From assembly GCA_007922305.1 (NCBI GenBank), contig ML677328.1, positions 6,656,540 to 6,720,539 of the forward strand: 64,000 bases of DNA, written 5' to 3'. The position numbers were made by a program, and so were the translations under genes. This document shows, one piece after another, positions 1 through 13,354 of the stretch. The stretch is from Dermatemys mawii. Lineage: Eukaryota; Chordata; Testudines; Dermatemydidae. The stretch's first letter is position 1. Each line of letters begins with the position of its first letter. The notes below the pieces were generated by a model. The model was not told where the DNA came from and did no database searches. It was given only the letters and a program-made list of their open reading frames with translations.

Positions 1-1560
1 GCAGAGGCTAAAGATCTGGTCCACTGGTTTTCAGTGCCAAAGCCTACAAATTTTCGTGACAAATTGGATCTCTTTGGAGCAACAAGAAACTGCTTGTTGG
101 AAAAAACCTCAATGGCTCTGTTGGAGATTTTTCTTCTTTGAGATAAGAGCTGTTTCCAAGAAAAAAAGCAGTGCAACACTACAAAATATTCTTTATCTGT
201 ACAGCACACATCAAATGTGGGGCACTAGTGAAGTAGAAGAAAGTCCCTCTAAACATTAAAGAATGTGAAAGAACTGAAAGGAATTGGAGTAGAACAGAGA
301 TAGCAGTAAAAGTGGATTTAGAGGTCAATAGGTTCTCTATAGTTTCCCTGGCACCTCTGTACCACCAATGCTGGGCTGTGTCTGTAAAGCACAGTCTGTC
401 CCTATACCCCCAGGAGATAGCTGTAAAACAGAACACTTGAGGAAATGGATTCTGAGAAGTGCACTGACTTTCCCACGATCACTCAGTGGGTCAGTAGCAG
501 ACATGGGACCAGTCCTAATTTACAGCTCCCTGCTCTGGACAGGACAGCTGCTTCGTCTCAGATATTTTTGGGGGCTCACAGATCTTCCAAGCTCTATCTG
601 AAAGCTGGTGGGCTTTATAATTACTCTGCATTCTTAATTTCAGGGTTTTCTAAGTGATACATACTCTTAAGGGAAGCCAAGAGAGATGACAGCGCACATG
701 AGTAAGGCAAGACTACTTTTCACTCTTACCATTGTAACTCAGGAAAAACTATTGAAATGGAGTCACACCAGTGCAGAACCAGCAGAAAAGGAAAACAAAA
801 GGATCAGAGTTCAGAACTGCTGGCACTGCAAACAAAATGAGCATATTACAAGCTTTGCCAGTTTCCCAGCAGACAGCCTGTCAAACTAGGAGCCCTGAAA
901 TAAAATGTACATGATTCATAATCTAAGTCTCATGAGAATCAGAATGTGCTGGTGGAGATGAAAATATGTAACTTGTTTTAACATTGATTTCATATGCAAT
1001 AGGGCAGCTCCATTCGAAGATCAAAAGTTGGCCCCTACGAGTCCCTTGACTTAACTAAAGGTTACCATGGAAGTCACCAATGCCTCAGCTCAGCCAGCAT
1101 AGCTGGGGAATAACTACTTTTCCTCCATAGGGTTATGCTGCAACTGAGTTCACAGGCATACCTGAACTAGTTTTAATCTAGTTGTTTTGGTTACCAATAG
1201 CAGAAGAAGCATGTATGAACGGAACAAGCCCTCCTGGGATGGGTATGTACTTGAGTTGCTAGCCTGGCCTCAAGTCCTTCACTGCCATTGGTACTCATGC
1301 TGTCTAGATGAGGCTAGCTCAGATATCTACATGTACAGCAATCACCCCTCCAGCAGTAGCTTAAACATACCCCAAGAACAAAGGTTATGCATACAGGAGA
1401 GTTTCCCTGTGTAGGGTGTAAATGTTGTAGCACAAAATATAGCACTTCAGAATTTACAAGCCAATTACTTTATAAACTTTTTTATGGAGCTCATGTCTGG
1501 AAGAGAAGCATGTAGAAATAGGCAAAAAGTTTACTATGCATTGCAGCACTAATGTGACAA
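1..1560. other. No gene seen
   Basis: AT-rich DNA with only short chance ORFs; no conserved motif, splice pattern or repeat that I can name. Confidence 0.6.
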
Positions 1561-1566
1561 TGCTGC

Positions 1567-1850
1567 TAGAACAGCAGACTGGGAATCAAGATCCTTGTTT
1601 ATTCCCAGATCAGTCACTGAACAACTGTTTGATCATGGGCAAATCATGCTCAGATCAAAATTTTCAAAGTTGGGTGCCCAGGGTTGGCTTCCTAAATCCA
1701 CTTTTAGGCACTTCTGAAAATGGGACTGCACTTACTGAAGTGCTGAACACACACAGGTCCCTCTGGGGCATGCAGATATTCAGTCTTCAGGCACCCAGCT
1801 TTGATAACATTGGCCCTTGTGCCTTACTTCCTTCATCTGTGAACTGGTGA
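1567..1850 (+). repeat. MIR fragment with a repeat inserted in it
   Basis: 'gactgggaatcaagatcc' to 'gatcatgggcaaatcatg' (1,579-1,649) is MIR; the MIR-like 'ccttacttccttcatctgtg' resumes at about 1,820. Between them 'aaaattttcaaagttgggtg' to 'aggcacccagctttgat' is a palindromic 'tttaggcac' repeat. Confidence 0.6.
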
Positions 1851-2613
1851 AGCAGCAGCACTCTTGTACGAAAATCTGTGAGATTAATTAGCATTCATTA
1901 ATGCTAGTAAATGCACTGTGATGCAAAGCACTGCAGAAGTACAGAGACCACTACATAGATCAGAAAGGAAACAGGCTTGTGATTGTCGCTACATGAGCAT
2001 AAAACAAACTGTTTTGAAAGATCAGCTGAAGTTAATGTACATTCATTATCTCTAGCAACAGGCACAAAGCAGTATCCTCTAGCAGAGGTTGACCACCAGC
2101 AAGAAAATAATGCAATATAAATGTGGTCAGACTTTTTTGCAGAAATAAAGAGCCATGAAGTATTGTTTAAAGGCTCTATTGTGAGAGAAAGAAACTAGAA
2201 AAATCAATGCACAGTCCATAGTATTATAATCCCAATACTTATTCCTGCTGGGAGTTATGGAGCGGATTCTATTGGTTCTCTGATAAAAGGATGCCAAAAA
2301 TCAATGTGCTTCCACCACTGTTTATGCTTTCAGATGTTTGGATTAAGTCAGACTATGGGGAGAAGTGGGGAGAAGTAGGAAGACAGAGCAAAACATACAA
2401 AGCCTACCTCCCCAGGCACTAGCCCTCATAGATGGAAACAATTGAAGTGGAATATGTATTTAAATTGAAATCCAGGCTAATACATGACATCCTACAGAAT
2501 TACAAGTATCAGGTGAGGTCCACGAAATTGGTTTTAAGAGTCACAGCTGAACACCTGTAAAGTGCTGTAGGAGAACATGAAACTAACCCAAGAGGAGGAG
2601 GAACAGGCAAGCG

Positions 2614-2891
2614 AGGGTGTGTCTACATTACAAATGCTTTGCTGACATAGCTAGACTTGTACTGCTATAGCAACCCACTGGCATAGCTGAGATGCAGTGT
2701 AAGCTGACAGTTCAGCTGGCATATCTAAATGCTCTTTAAACATTGGCTCTGCTGACAAGAGTACTCTGTGGATGTAGTTCCCTTAGTGCTTGAGATTTTG
2801 ATGGCATATTTGTGTCAGAGGGGTGTGTGAATTTTCACTCCTGCCAAATACAATTTTGCTGTCATAGTTACATCACGTAGGCTAAGCCCTG
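2614..2891. mobile_element. MITE, 'gacatagc' type
   Basis: Left 'agggtgtgtctacattac' with 'tttgctgacatagc'; right, minus strand, 'cagggcttagcctacgtg' with 'aactatgacagcaaa'. About 278 bp, diverged arms. Confidence 0.6.
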
Positions 2892-3209
2892 AGACTCTCT
2901 GAATACCTACTTAAAGTGTGTCTTGGCCCTATTTAGCATTTCACAATTATGCCTATGGGGTTGTCAGCAGCATGCAGAATAAGTCCCTATTTTCAGTTCA
3001 TGCTAGATTCCTTCAGCCTCCCATGGTGCAGTTACATTTCTGTAACTGTCCCCTCTAACTTGACTTAAGACCATGAATAGACCTATATGGGTGAAAATTA
3101 AAAGGCAGAATGCATATGCAGGAGGTCACATGGCCTATGGAGACATTTCAATAGCAGCACAAGACTAGTATAGCAATACTGGCCCAGCCTATACTGGTTT
3201 GATGAATCT

Positions 3210-4085
3210 GTGACAAGTTTGGTCACAGAGACCCCCTTGGGACTGTCACCCGACTTGCTGAAACTGAGCCTGTTTTCCCTGCCAGCTTGCAACTCCAGAA
3301 CCCTGTCTTGTTGAGCCAGACAGACCCAGGATCTGGGCCACGTCCCTGAAGCTACAGACCATCACAACTGCTCAGCAGGATTCAAACCCCCAAATAAATT
3401 CATTTTACTCTGTATAAGCTTATAAAGGGTAAAATCAAGTTGTCCACCCTCTGTAATACTGATAGCTGTGCAAACATTCTGGCTTTAATAAAAAAATCAC
3501 TTGTTCACCTGAAATCATTTAAATCCTACTTACAATGACAGAACAAAGCAAGTTACTAAGGAAAATAAAACATGGAAGCCTAAGCCTAATATATTAAGAA
3601 ACCTTTTACAGGTAACTCACTCAGATGTTCCTATAAGCTTCTTTCACAGACAAGACTCCTGTGGGAGTCCAATCCTTTCCACAGTCCTTGTTAGTTCCAG
3701 CAAGGATCTTAGGCAAAAAAAGCAGCAGCACTGTCTGACTGGGACCCTCCTTTGTTCTTTCACCCCCTCTTTAGATTTGGCATGCGGCAGAAATCTTGTT
3801 TCTTTGAATCCCCACCTCTCCTTCTAAATGCCCCCCTCATTCTTCCTGGGCATGCTTACAGGAAGGCTTGCAAGTAAACAGCCATTTATAACCAATTGTT
3901 CTAGTCAATGGGAGCCATCAAGATTCTAATTAATGGCCCACACTTTGCATAAATACCCTCAGAACCCCACTTTACATTTTAGCTTCAGCTACAAGAATGA
4001 TACATACAAATAGGATGAACACTCAGATCATATGCTTTGTAATGGTACCTTATAAGAGACCTTTTGCATGAAGCATATTTCAGCT
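3210..4085 (-). mobile_element. Retroelement/LTR-like remnant
   Basis: The segments 'aaacagccatttataacc', 'caatgggagccatcaag' and 'tggcccacactttgcat' belong to a dispersed repeat I recall from turtle genomes, with TATA-like 'ttataaagg' at 3,419-3,427. No coding capacity was seen. Boundaries are approximate and the class assignment is tentative. Confidence 0.4.
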
Positions 4086-4325
4086 TGTTGTATTTACACA
4101 ATCATATTTTCATATAACATTATGGAGTGCAATGTCACGCTGCCTGGCAACATATTTCTCTCCCCAGCACTTCATACCCATAAATAGAGAGGAATATTTA
4201 CAGCCTAGCCCAACACAAGGTTGACAACTCAGCTGATTTAAAGTGCAGTAGTTTGGGCAAAAGTGACTATAAATATGATACTGTAGGGTTTGATGTTCGA
4301 CTTCCACATCAGATATGCAACATGA

Positions 4326-4505
4326 AGCAAGGTGTGGTCTACAACATTTTGCTAGTATAGCTATGTCTGGCAGGAGCTGGGGCAGGGAGAAGAAAAGAAA
4401 GATTAAAGCCACACACTTAGCGAACACAGCTTTGCCAGAAAAAGCCAATTTAGATGAAACTATGCCAACAGAAGAGTGTAATGTTGACATAGCTAACAGA
4501 TCTGG
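4326..4505. mobile_element. Possible MITE fragment, 'gacatagc' type
   Basis: 'gtgtggtctacaacattttg' and 'agctatgtctgg' on the left, 'gtaatgttgacatagcta' on the right; weak inverted relation to each other and to 2,614-2,891. The 126-codon open frame across it on the minus strand is not supported as a gene. Confidence 0.4.
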
Positions 4506-4519
4506 GAGGTGGTGCTGCT

Positions 4520-5925
4520 ATTAATCCTTTTATCAAACTCCTTGACAAAATGGGAAGGGGGGGAAGCATTCAATTTTTATTTTTTTAAAAAAAAAAAATA
4601 TTGAAACGGTAGCAGGCAAAGTAGAAAAAAGTTGATGTATGTTTTTCCTTCCTCTGTCCCCTTCCCCCAGCTATACATCGGACACAAATTTAAATGCTGA
4701 CTTCTAGGCCCCTCCTCTCAGCCCTGGGAAACACTGGCTGTTCAGATGCTATTAGGGCAATGGCTCCCTTCACATATCAAGTAGCTAAATAAGAGGCTTA
4801 GAGTGACTATGGGCACGCAACTTATTTTGACAGTATTTATGTTGAAAGATTCATCCTTAAAAGAGTGTTTAATAGAAAAGTTACTTTCTGGGTTTCAGCT
4901 GTTCCTTGCTCTTGTTTTCTGTATTTCTAAACCAGACAGGAGTTGCTGGTTCTTTTCTGAACCAGTGAATGTGAAACAGATCAAAATAATGTTTTCCTAT
5001 TTCTCTTCTGCTCACTTATTACTTTTCTTTTGACATTCTGGTCCATCTCTTTGAGCCAGATAGAGGATGAATTGCAGCCTGTACCAAACAGAAGAGGTGC
5101 TGAAAAAGATTAACTGAAACATACCACTATTACTTTGATTCCACCCACCTCCTGTTCCAAAACCATCACTTGCTATTTCTTGTCCACTATCGTCTGGTGT
5201 CTGAGTTCTAGACAGACAAGAACATTCTGTTGCTATCCTGAAGAAAGGTCTGGTAATGAAAAATGGATGGGCCTTTAAAACAAAAAGGCACCAAAAGCCA
5301 CCACATAACTGCACACCCACACCAAGTATATCTCCCATTATTCTTCACTGCTCTTTGCTCCCCCAGCCCCCACAAACCCTCTTCACTGGCTCAGAATCCC
5401 TTCCACCTCAGACCTGCATAAGGCTGTGACCAGAAATCAGCAAGATGGTGATGACGGGTGCAGTGAGGTGTGGCCATGCAGGCAGCATCAGATTACCTTG
5501 GTGGTGTATGGCAGAGTATGACAGCAAGGTGGAATTTAACATCCTTGCCCCTGCTGTACACCTGTAACAGGCAGCCTTTTACTGATCCATTGGTGTGATC
5601 ACTTGCTCTAATATATACTCCAAGTGACCTTTGAAGCCACCACAGAAGATGCAAGTTTTTCACCTCTCACTTACAGGATTTTAACTGATTGTCTCCTGAC
5701 CCACCTCTCAGCAACAGGATGCTAAATACTCAAGCCATTTCTACACTCCTTGTTGGGCATTTCTGTCAGCCAGGTAGTGCCATCATAGGCTTAGAGGCCC
5801 TACTTGCAGACCCTCAACTCTGCCTCTGATATTGAGGTCAATTATTGCAAGTGCAGTGCATTGCCACCTGCTTCTCCCTGCCCCCCACTCACTTTCCCCA
5901 CCCTCATGCTCATTTTCACCAGACT
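4520..5925. other. No gene seen
   Basis: Unique-looking sequence with an A/T run near 4,577-4,600. The longest frame (5,012-5,338, minus) has no recognisable motif. Confidence 0.55.
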
Positions 5926-5929
5926 GGTT

Positions 5930-6509
5930 CAGAGGGCTGGGATGTGGGAGGGGTGAGGGCTCCGGCTTGGTGTGTGGGCTCTGGGGTGGGGCCAGAAATG
6001 TGGGGCTTGGGGTGCAGGAAGGGGCTCTAAGCTTGGGAGGGTGGAGCTAAGGGGTTGGTGTGTGGGAGGAGGTACTGGCTCTGGGCTGGGGGTGCAGGTT
6101 TTCCGGCGGGGCTGAGGAGTGTGGGTGCAGGAGGGTGCTCTGGCAGGTGGGATGAGGATCAGGCCATAGGAATGGGTTGGGGTGCAGGCTCCAAGCAGCA
6201 TGTCCCCGCCTCCAGCTCCTACATAGAGGTGGTGCCTTGTCCTTAGGCACCACCACCTCCCAGCTCCCATTGGCCAGGAACCATGGCCAATGGGAGCTGT
6301 GTGGGCAGCACACAGAGCTCCTTGGCTGCCCCTATATGTAGGAGCTAGAGGGCGGACATGCCAGCTGCTTCCTGAAAGCTCCGCAGCACATAGGCTAGCA
6401 AGGAGCCTGCCAGCCGGGCAGCCAATGGCCTAGTTAGTGGTGCTGACCTGAGTCGCCAGAATCCCTTTTTGACCGGGTGTTCATCAAAAACTAGACACCT
6501 GGTCACCCT
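5930..6509 (-). mobile_element. GC-rich filler element with a CTGGTCACCCT end
   Basis: The right end (6,499-6,509) is CTGGTCACCCT, identical to the right end of the element at 61,811-62,763. The interior is G-rich with repeated 'gggctctgg' and 'gggtgcagg' units and a palindromic 'cccattggc…gccaatggg' (6,267-6,297). The left inverted repeat was not found, so it appears truncated on that side. Open frames on both strands here are compositional. Confidence 0.6.
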
Positions 6510-7223
6510 AGGCAGAGTGCAGAACAAGTCACCTGCTGTGTCATCACATCTTGCTGACCCCAGAGGCTCCCATGAAGAATTAACTCCTTCCTGGTCCCCT
6601 TCATGACTGCTACTGGGCAGCAGCAAAAGGAGTCAGTCAGTGGCAGTACTGCCTAGGAGCAGTTCTGTCAAGAAGCAAGTGGACCCAGCAAAGCAGGGTC
6701 AAGAAACTACCTCTTCACATGGGTGTCCATGATTTTACATCTAGATTATTCTGGGGAACCTTGGAGCAAAGACCCCCCCGACCCTCTTCCCTGTCATGTA
6801 CTCCCCAAAACTGCTCCCACCTGAAGGGAGAGCTGTGAGTGAGATCAATATTGTTTGTCTTGCTAAGTTCACTGGCTCTTATACTTCTTTCCTGTGGATT
6901 TCTCGGTAGGACGAGAGCCTAGCGGTTCTGCTGTGGAGTTCTTACTTTTCCTTGAAACAGAATAGACACACAAAACTTAACTCCTTCTAGGGGTGTAGTT
7001 TTTCTGGTAACTCAAATATAACCTTTGCTAAGGCTGTCTCCTCAAGCATGGCTATTCGTAGGGTTCCACGCAGGATCTTCCTTGCCCCAGACTCAGCAAC
7101 CCATCATGTTTTCTAACTGGTGTTAGAAAGAAATTCTGTTATTACATTGAACCTGTATGAAGAGGTCAAACATCTGAAGTGAGGATGATTTCATGCAAGA
7201 AAAATGCATTTCTAGGAACAGCT

Positions 7224-7463
7224 TTGAGGTGCATCTACACTGAAATTAAACACCCATTGCTGGCCTGTATCACTGGCTCAGACTACAAGACTAACATTGT
7301 TGTGTAAACTTTTGGGCTGGAGCTGGATTCCAGGCTCTGGGACCCCACAAAGGGAGGGTGGGGGAGAGAAGGTTAGAGCCCAGACTCTAGCCCAAGCCCC
7401 ATGAGCTGGAATCAGCTGCCCCAGGTCAGCTGCACATGTTTTATTGCAGTGTAGACAAACCTT
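7224..7463. mobile_element. MITE with tgcatctacactg / cagtgtagacaaac ends
   Basis: Left 'gaggtgcatctacactg' and right 'ttattgcagtgtagacaaac' are inverted repeats. About 240 bp, no coding. Confidence 0.7.
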
Positions 7464-7469
7464 GGAACT

Positions 7470-9750
7470 AGCAAACAAGGGTGCTGACTGAGTACCATGA
7501 AGGAGCAGCACTTAAATTCTGCTCCACTTTCTTCTGCACTTAACTCCGTCAATGCCGGTCCCAAGCCCGGGTGAAAAAGGAGGAGGGTTGGGTGTGGGGC
7601 TAGCAACCCCATCCTGTAAAAATTTACCTGCTACAGAAATGCAAGCAATAGATAATTCAGAGAGCAACTTCCTGGTGAATGGCCCAGGACAGAATCCTCT
7701 GGCAATCTATTGCTGGCAGCCCATACCCTGAGAGGGGTGGAGGGCATAATAATGATTATGATTCTTCTGCACTTAATGCTCTCCCTTGTGTTCTTGTTGA
7801 CTGATCACAGCTCTGCAAGGGAATATTGCTTTTTGAATGGCCAGCTCATGCTGTTGAATCTGCTTTCTTGGGCTCTAAATTTCACATTTTATACTCTAGA
7901 GTTTTGACTGCTATTGGCATCTTAAATTCAAAGTCATGATCCTGGTTTGTTTGTATAAAGGATCTCTTGTAAAAAGATCCTGCAGTGAACCATGACTGCA
8001 TTCCTTGTTGGAACACACTATGCCTCAGACACTCGTATCAGCCTGATTGAAGTTTCACCTTCCTTCAAACTAAAAGTTGTGGCAGATACCTAATACCTTT
8101 CTCTGTTGCATGTAAAAATAGAGAGACCTTTGCCTCATCTGTTTTTTCCACTACAGCAATTGATATGTAGTCTAGCTGAAACCTTTACTGAAAGGTTTTC
8201 TGGTTTTCCAGACTACCAGCCACTGGAAGACTGGCTAATTCATCCATTAATGATGTCATTAAGAAGCTCATGCATTCTCATGCCCTTCAGTATTGAGCCA
8301 TTAGATACAGGCTGTGTGTCATCTGAAATGACAGAGCACTACTGTCACACGTGGTGCAGTGTACTAGCATCATGTTAATAACAAACATGCTTTTCTCCTT
8401 TGAGTGCTTCAGAACAGCTCCCTCCCCCCCGCCCCACAAGACATGACTTCAGACTGTATTACATGTGGCCTTCCAACTCCTACAGGCCTGTGTTTTAGTC
8501 TATAAAACAGGGTGTTCCTGTTCCAAGAACAACAAAAGGAGATGAGTAGTGGAAAGTAACACTGCAAATATTTAGAAGAATTCCCACCAGGTCCTGCTAC
8601 AGACAATTAATAAGGTAGTTGTGAATACATTTGTGTAGTCATTTACACAAAGAAAAATTGTGAAAAATGCTGTGAAGCACAAGAGAATCAGTGGGCCACA
8701 GTCAGCATCTCAAGCATGCTAAGGGAGCTGAACTAGTCAAAGGCTATTAAAAAGGTAGGTACCTTGAGACCCCCCTCCCCCCACAGAAAGAATTAAGCAG
8801 AATCCTCCTCTCACTCCCCAAGTTATATTTTGACTTTGCAGCCACAAAGAGATCAATAGATTAGTTTTGCATCTGAGCAGGTCTCCTGATCACCACCTCA
8901 GTCACTTCTCTTCCCTTTAGCAGCCCTGCTGTCATCCTACCAGGCATCCATTATCTGGAGAAAGACTCCCTAATCTTAGATCCAAAAAGGACAAAGAATC
9001 CTAGATCTGTCACATAAACCATTTAAATCAGAAACCAAAAAACTGACATAGTCCTAAGAGTCACTGCCTGGTTTTCTCAGTTCACCATCCTTATAATCTG
9101 GCAAGTTTTCTTGTTGTCAATAGTTTGATTAAGGCAACTCACCTACTAGCAAGACAGTGAAGATGCCTTTAAGGACAGTGAAAGCATGGGTTGCCATCTT
9201 TTTAAGTACTGCATGATGCAGTGGGGTATTATGGGCTCATAAGAAAGTTAAGTTGTTCAGAATACCATGCAGCTATGGAGAAGTTGATGATTATAGCATC
9301 CAGTCTGATGACTGATTCCTCCCTATCCATAGTCATCTTGGATGTCAGGTTTCACATAAGCTAACAACAATCTACATGCAGAACAGCAAAGATTCTCTGA
9401 GAGAACACATATGGATGAGACATTACATAGACTAATATTTCATATAATCAATTCCAGGAAAATATGCCTGTTTTGATCGCTGCTATTCACACTGGGAACT
9501 GTTACTATAGCCCTTGAAATGAGAGAGACCAGATGTACTTAATATGTAATATATCTAGGTATGTATCTGGTCTCCATCACTATGGCATCTGAGTGTCTCT
9601 AAAGTATTTAAAAATAGAACCACCTCCAGCACTCTCCCGCCCTGGCAATTCCTTCATTTCCAGCCTGTAGAAGAAATTGCTCGATTCATTTGCTTATGAG
9701 TGTGAGAGAAGAAGTTATTATTGAAGAAAAAGAATTACTAAAAGGAATAT
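7470..9750. other. No gene seen
   Basis: Mixed-composition non-coding DNA. Nothing with domain-like translation. Confidence 0.55.
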
Positions 9751-9757
9751 TATAGCT

Positions 9758-9922
9758 TCTGGCTAGTCTACATGAGACTGCAGTTTGCACTAATGAGGTT
9801 TCCAAAAGTACCCTATTAATACACACTAGGGAACCTTTAGTGCAAGCTAGTAGGGTCCATAAAAGGTCAGTTAGGTCATGACACACTAATGTGCATGAAA
9901 ATTTATAGCATAGACTAATGCA
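9758..9922. mobile_element. Possible short MITE
   Basis: 'ggctagtctacatgagac' on the left against 'gcattagtctatgctata' (minus strand) on the right, with inner palindromic 'gcactaatg…cactaatgtgc' sequence. Confidence 0.45.
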
Positions 9923-10239
9923 TCAGTTAGACAAGTCCTTTTGCTGAAAGGGTAGTTATCCAAATTAATTTTTGGCCCTATTACAGAAGTTGCCAAGGGA
10001 ACATAAATGACCACAGGCGGTCAGGCCTCAGATTTCATCAGACAAACAGCATCTAAAACATTAGAGTTCCCTCTCTCACAGTGCTGGAGTAGTGATCTTA
10101 ACAGTGAGTCAGAAGAGTTCCACCTACTGAACCCTCAACATCTCTTTCTGCAGCCCTAAGGTGTTATACAGGACATCCCAATCTTGCCTTCTTGCAAGGC
10201 CCAGCCACTGGGATTGTGACCCAGCTTGGCATCTTTATA

Positions 10240-10908
10240 AACCAAGGAGACACTTTGCAATAGTTGTGATTTTTCTATTTGCTTGTAACAGGAAAAGGGT
10301 GGGGATGCCTCTACTCACCCTAAGTAGTGTTTTCTCTTGATCTTTCTGGGGGGGGGGGGTAGCCCTGTATGGTAAATACCCTTTCTGGGGGTTGTGATCC
10401 ATGACTCTCCATTTTTGCCTACAATCTCTCTTTCTCCAGGAGCTGCTGCTCACTCCTCATGACTTAACCTTCTGTCCAGTCATAAAGTGAGTTCTTTTTC
10501 TGAGAGTTATTCAGCATTTCTCTAGGTAGTCTTCCCATCCACTACCCCCAAACAGTACCTCTTGGCAGTGGCACTTAGGAAATCTAGGTCCACCCTCTGC
10601 TCTGGGTTCTAGTCCAGGGCCCTGCAGCTGACAATTAAGGTCTATATCTTCAGTACCTTACTGTTTTTGCCCCTAGACTCCTTCTTATTAGGCTTCTTCT
10701 TCCTTCCTCAGAAAAGAGAGCTACCAATTGCCTATGAAGGGCCTGCCTCCTTGCTTTATAAAAGCCCCACCTATTCCCTCACAAGTGAACCTTCTTCTAA
10801 TTAGCTTCCTGCAGTTTAGCTCTCTCCCATTTGCAGCCTAATTGGCTGATTGGGCCCACTTGGCCTAATTCAGCCCTCTTGGGGCTAGTGTGTGGAGTAC
10901 ATCCCATC
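10240..10908 (-). mobile_element. LTR-like remnant
   Basis: On the minus strand it starts 'tgatgggatgtactccac' near 10,906, followed by 'ttataaagcaaggaggcag' (TATA-like, around 10,755) and T/C-rich blocks. This is the same general class as the element at 57.1-57.8 kb. The left boundary is uncertain and no target duplication was found. Confidence 0.45.
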
Positions 10909-10909
10909 A

Positions 10910-12140
10910 CTTTGAAATTCAAAAAGTGTTATATTCTGGCTAGAACAGGGCTTTTCTTACGTAACTGAAACTGGATATAATACCAAATGGAGGAGGTTCC
11001 TTTCCTCACCTGATTACATTTTAGCACATTTTATCCTACACCTGTTCTCAGAGTGTCAGGGTCAGCTAGTATGGCTCTGTGTGACATAAAGTTAAAGGCT
11101 AGTAAGCAGACTCTGATAATTGTTATGCTTTCCCCAGGTCAGTCAGAGAACACCAGTGCAGGCACTGTAATCATCACTATCCTGATGCCATGATTGGTGG
11201 TGGAAACATTGTTATCCTGGTACTTATTGATAGCCAGTGAATTTCAGGCATGTGAACAGCAGATTGCATAGTTTTGAAGTACAAAAGGTACTAGTACAAA
11301 CCAACTTTGTGAGAACAGGGACAGAAGGTTTTGGAGATATTCCAAGCACCACAGCAAATGTGCACCCTGAAAGTCAAAATATGGTCTGAAGCACTGCACT
11401 AGTTTTAATTGTGTGGTGACTTTCAAAATTGCCAACATATTCTGGTGGAAGGTGCAAGATATGCCTACTGGCGGATCAGGAATTTTTGCTGTACTATTAT
11501 GGACTCAGCTACCTTATCAGGAGGGCATATTTCCCTATGTTTAGTATGACACTATTTATGATTTCCAAAAATGACAGCTTACTGTCAAAATGACAGCTGC
11601 TAAGGGGCTTGGATCTAGTTCTGTACAATACTGTCATTTTAAAATAGAGGGCTGCAGAAAACTTATTAAGTTGTTGATATTAACAAAAAATAAAATCAGT
11701 GAAAGTTTGGTTTAAAAAACTAAATTTAAAAATTAATTATAACAAGATGTCAGATGTTTTATGGCAGACATCCCTGATTTTAAAATACGATTTTTTATTA
11801 CAACCATTATCAATCACACAGGATTATAGGCGTGAAGGTAAATGGTAATTTTGTGTTGGTGGCTCTATACATATGTGCCACTGTTTCCCAGGGAACTCTC
11901 TTTTTAGTGTCTGAAAGGGACCCAGCCACAGATTTCCATGATAGGTGTGTGTACATGCAGCTGGAACTAGGATTTAGGTTTGGCATGCTATAAAGATTAC
12001 GCTCAGCAGCAGAGTTCAGGTTCAAACTGAGATCCAAACGTCACCAAAAATGCGTAGGGTGTTTGGGATCACGGCTTTGGTTTGAGCCTCCCTCTGGTTG
12101 TATTTGATATGCCTATATTTAGGATCCAGGTTCTTCAGCT
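10910..12140. other. No gene seen
   Basis: AT-rich, no recognisable feature. Confidence 0.55.
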
Positions 12141-12245
12141 GCTCCTGAGGGAATTCTGCACCAAAAATTAGAAATTCTGAGCCAAAAAAATTAAAATTCT
12201 GCACATATTTTAAAATTCTGCATGTTTTATTTGTCAATAAATAAA
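12141..12245. repeat. 'gggaattctgcacc' dispersed repeat
   Basis: Repeated 'aaattctgc' units (four within 80 bp) after 'cctgagggaattctgcacc', ending in 'tttatttgtcaataaata'. This sequence is common in reptile genomes as I recall it; class unknown. Confidence 0.55.
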
Positions 12246-12467
12246 TGGGGGCTCCAGCATGGCAGTTGGGAGCACAGGTCACTGGCTGCATGGAGGTGGG
12301 AGAGGTTTGTGAGGGTGAGTTTGACCCAGCCCTGGGCCCAGATGCTCCTTGCAGAGGAAGAGGATTTGAGCATGGTACAGGGTCAGCGCTACCCGCTGAG
12401 GCATTCCCAGCCCCATGGTTATTTACCTCGCTGCCAGCTGCTCCAGGCACCTGAAACATACATTGTG

Positions 12468-12716
12468 GTTAGGGAGAAAGGATGGGCTTGTGGCTAAGAC
12501 ATGGCCTGGGACTCAGAAGAAGTGGGTTGCAGCCCCATACTGCCACAGATTCCGTGTGTAATAGTGAAGAGTCACATAATCGTGCCATGCCTCAACCCCT
12601 CCGCAGGGATAACAGCATGCTCCTATCTAACAAGGCAGTTGTGAGGCTGAATCTATTAATGAGGTGCTTGTTATGCTATGATAATGAACACCTTATGAAA
12701 GTCTATAAATAAATCT
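12468..12716 (+). repeat. MIR-type CORE-SINE
   Basis: Follows MIR order: 'gcctgggactcagaagaag', 'ctgccacagattccgtgtg', 'catgcctcaacccctcc', 'gggataacagcatgctcc', 'aaggcagttgtgaggctg'. One of the best preserved MIR copies in the window. Confidence 0.75.
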
Positions 12717-13354
12717 CAGGTACTGTGGACTCCTGGTAAGCGTTTGCCTGTTAGTGGCAACTTTTGTATATCTAATAAATATTTATTCACCGTAACTGGC
12801 TGAATGATTATTATAAATGATTAGGGCAGCTCACCTTTCAAAGAAATCAGAGTTTATTTTATGTGAATATGTCCTGCAAGCCACAACAAGCTAATATACT
12901 CCTCGTTTGACTTTTACTTCTCTGTAGCATTAAACTATTGAGTAGACGTGACTAATTCCTTATATTCCAGTCAGGAACATCTGCAATACAGACAGGTTTA
13001 ATGCTGACTACTCTTTGTAGAATCAGTGGTAATGCCTGGATATATGCAGCATAAGACAGCTTGTCAAGGACAATCTTACTCTCAGAAAATATGTATTTCC
13101 TTGTAACTGTCTAGTTAAGCTACGGAACAAATAGGTTTTTCCTTTGCAATTTTATTAAAGTACTTTAGGTAGAAAATAATAGAATTTTTGGTATTAATAC
13201 TACCTTGGTTTAAAATCTGATAACTTAAATGTTTTTTGCCCGTTTCTCTTATAAATATCAGAACTTACTTATTAGAATCTATGAATGTGTCTACCTCTGT
13301 CCTCTATTCAGATACTCAAAGACACTTCCCTTTGCTTACTCACCTTTGTTGCTT

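Noticed and set aside
4110..4490. 126-codon ORF (minus)
   Set aside because: Overlaps MITE-like sequence and has no recognisable motif; the Cys content has no spacing that suggests a zinc or disulfide domain.
5929..6313. Overlapping Pro/His-rich ORFs (minus)
   Set aside because: Low-complexity translation of the G-rich element at 5,930-6,509.
12022..12459. 145-codon ORF (minus)
   Set aside because: Made of the 'gggaattctgcacc' repeat plus GC-rich DNA.
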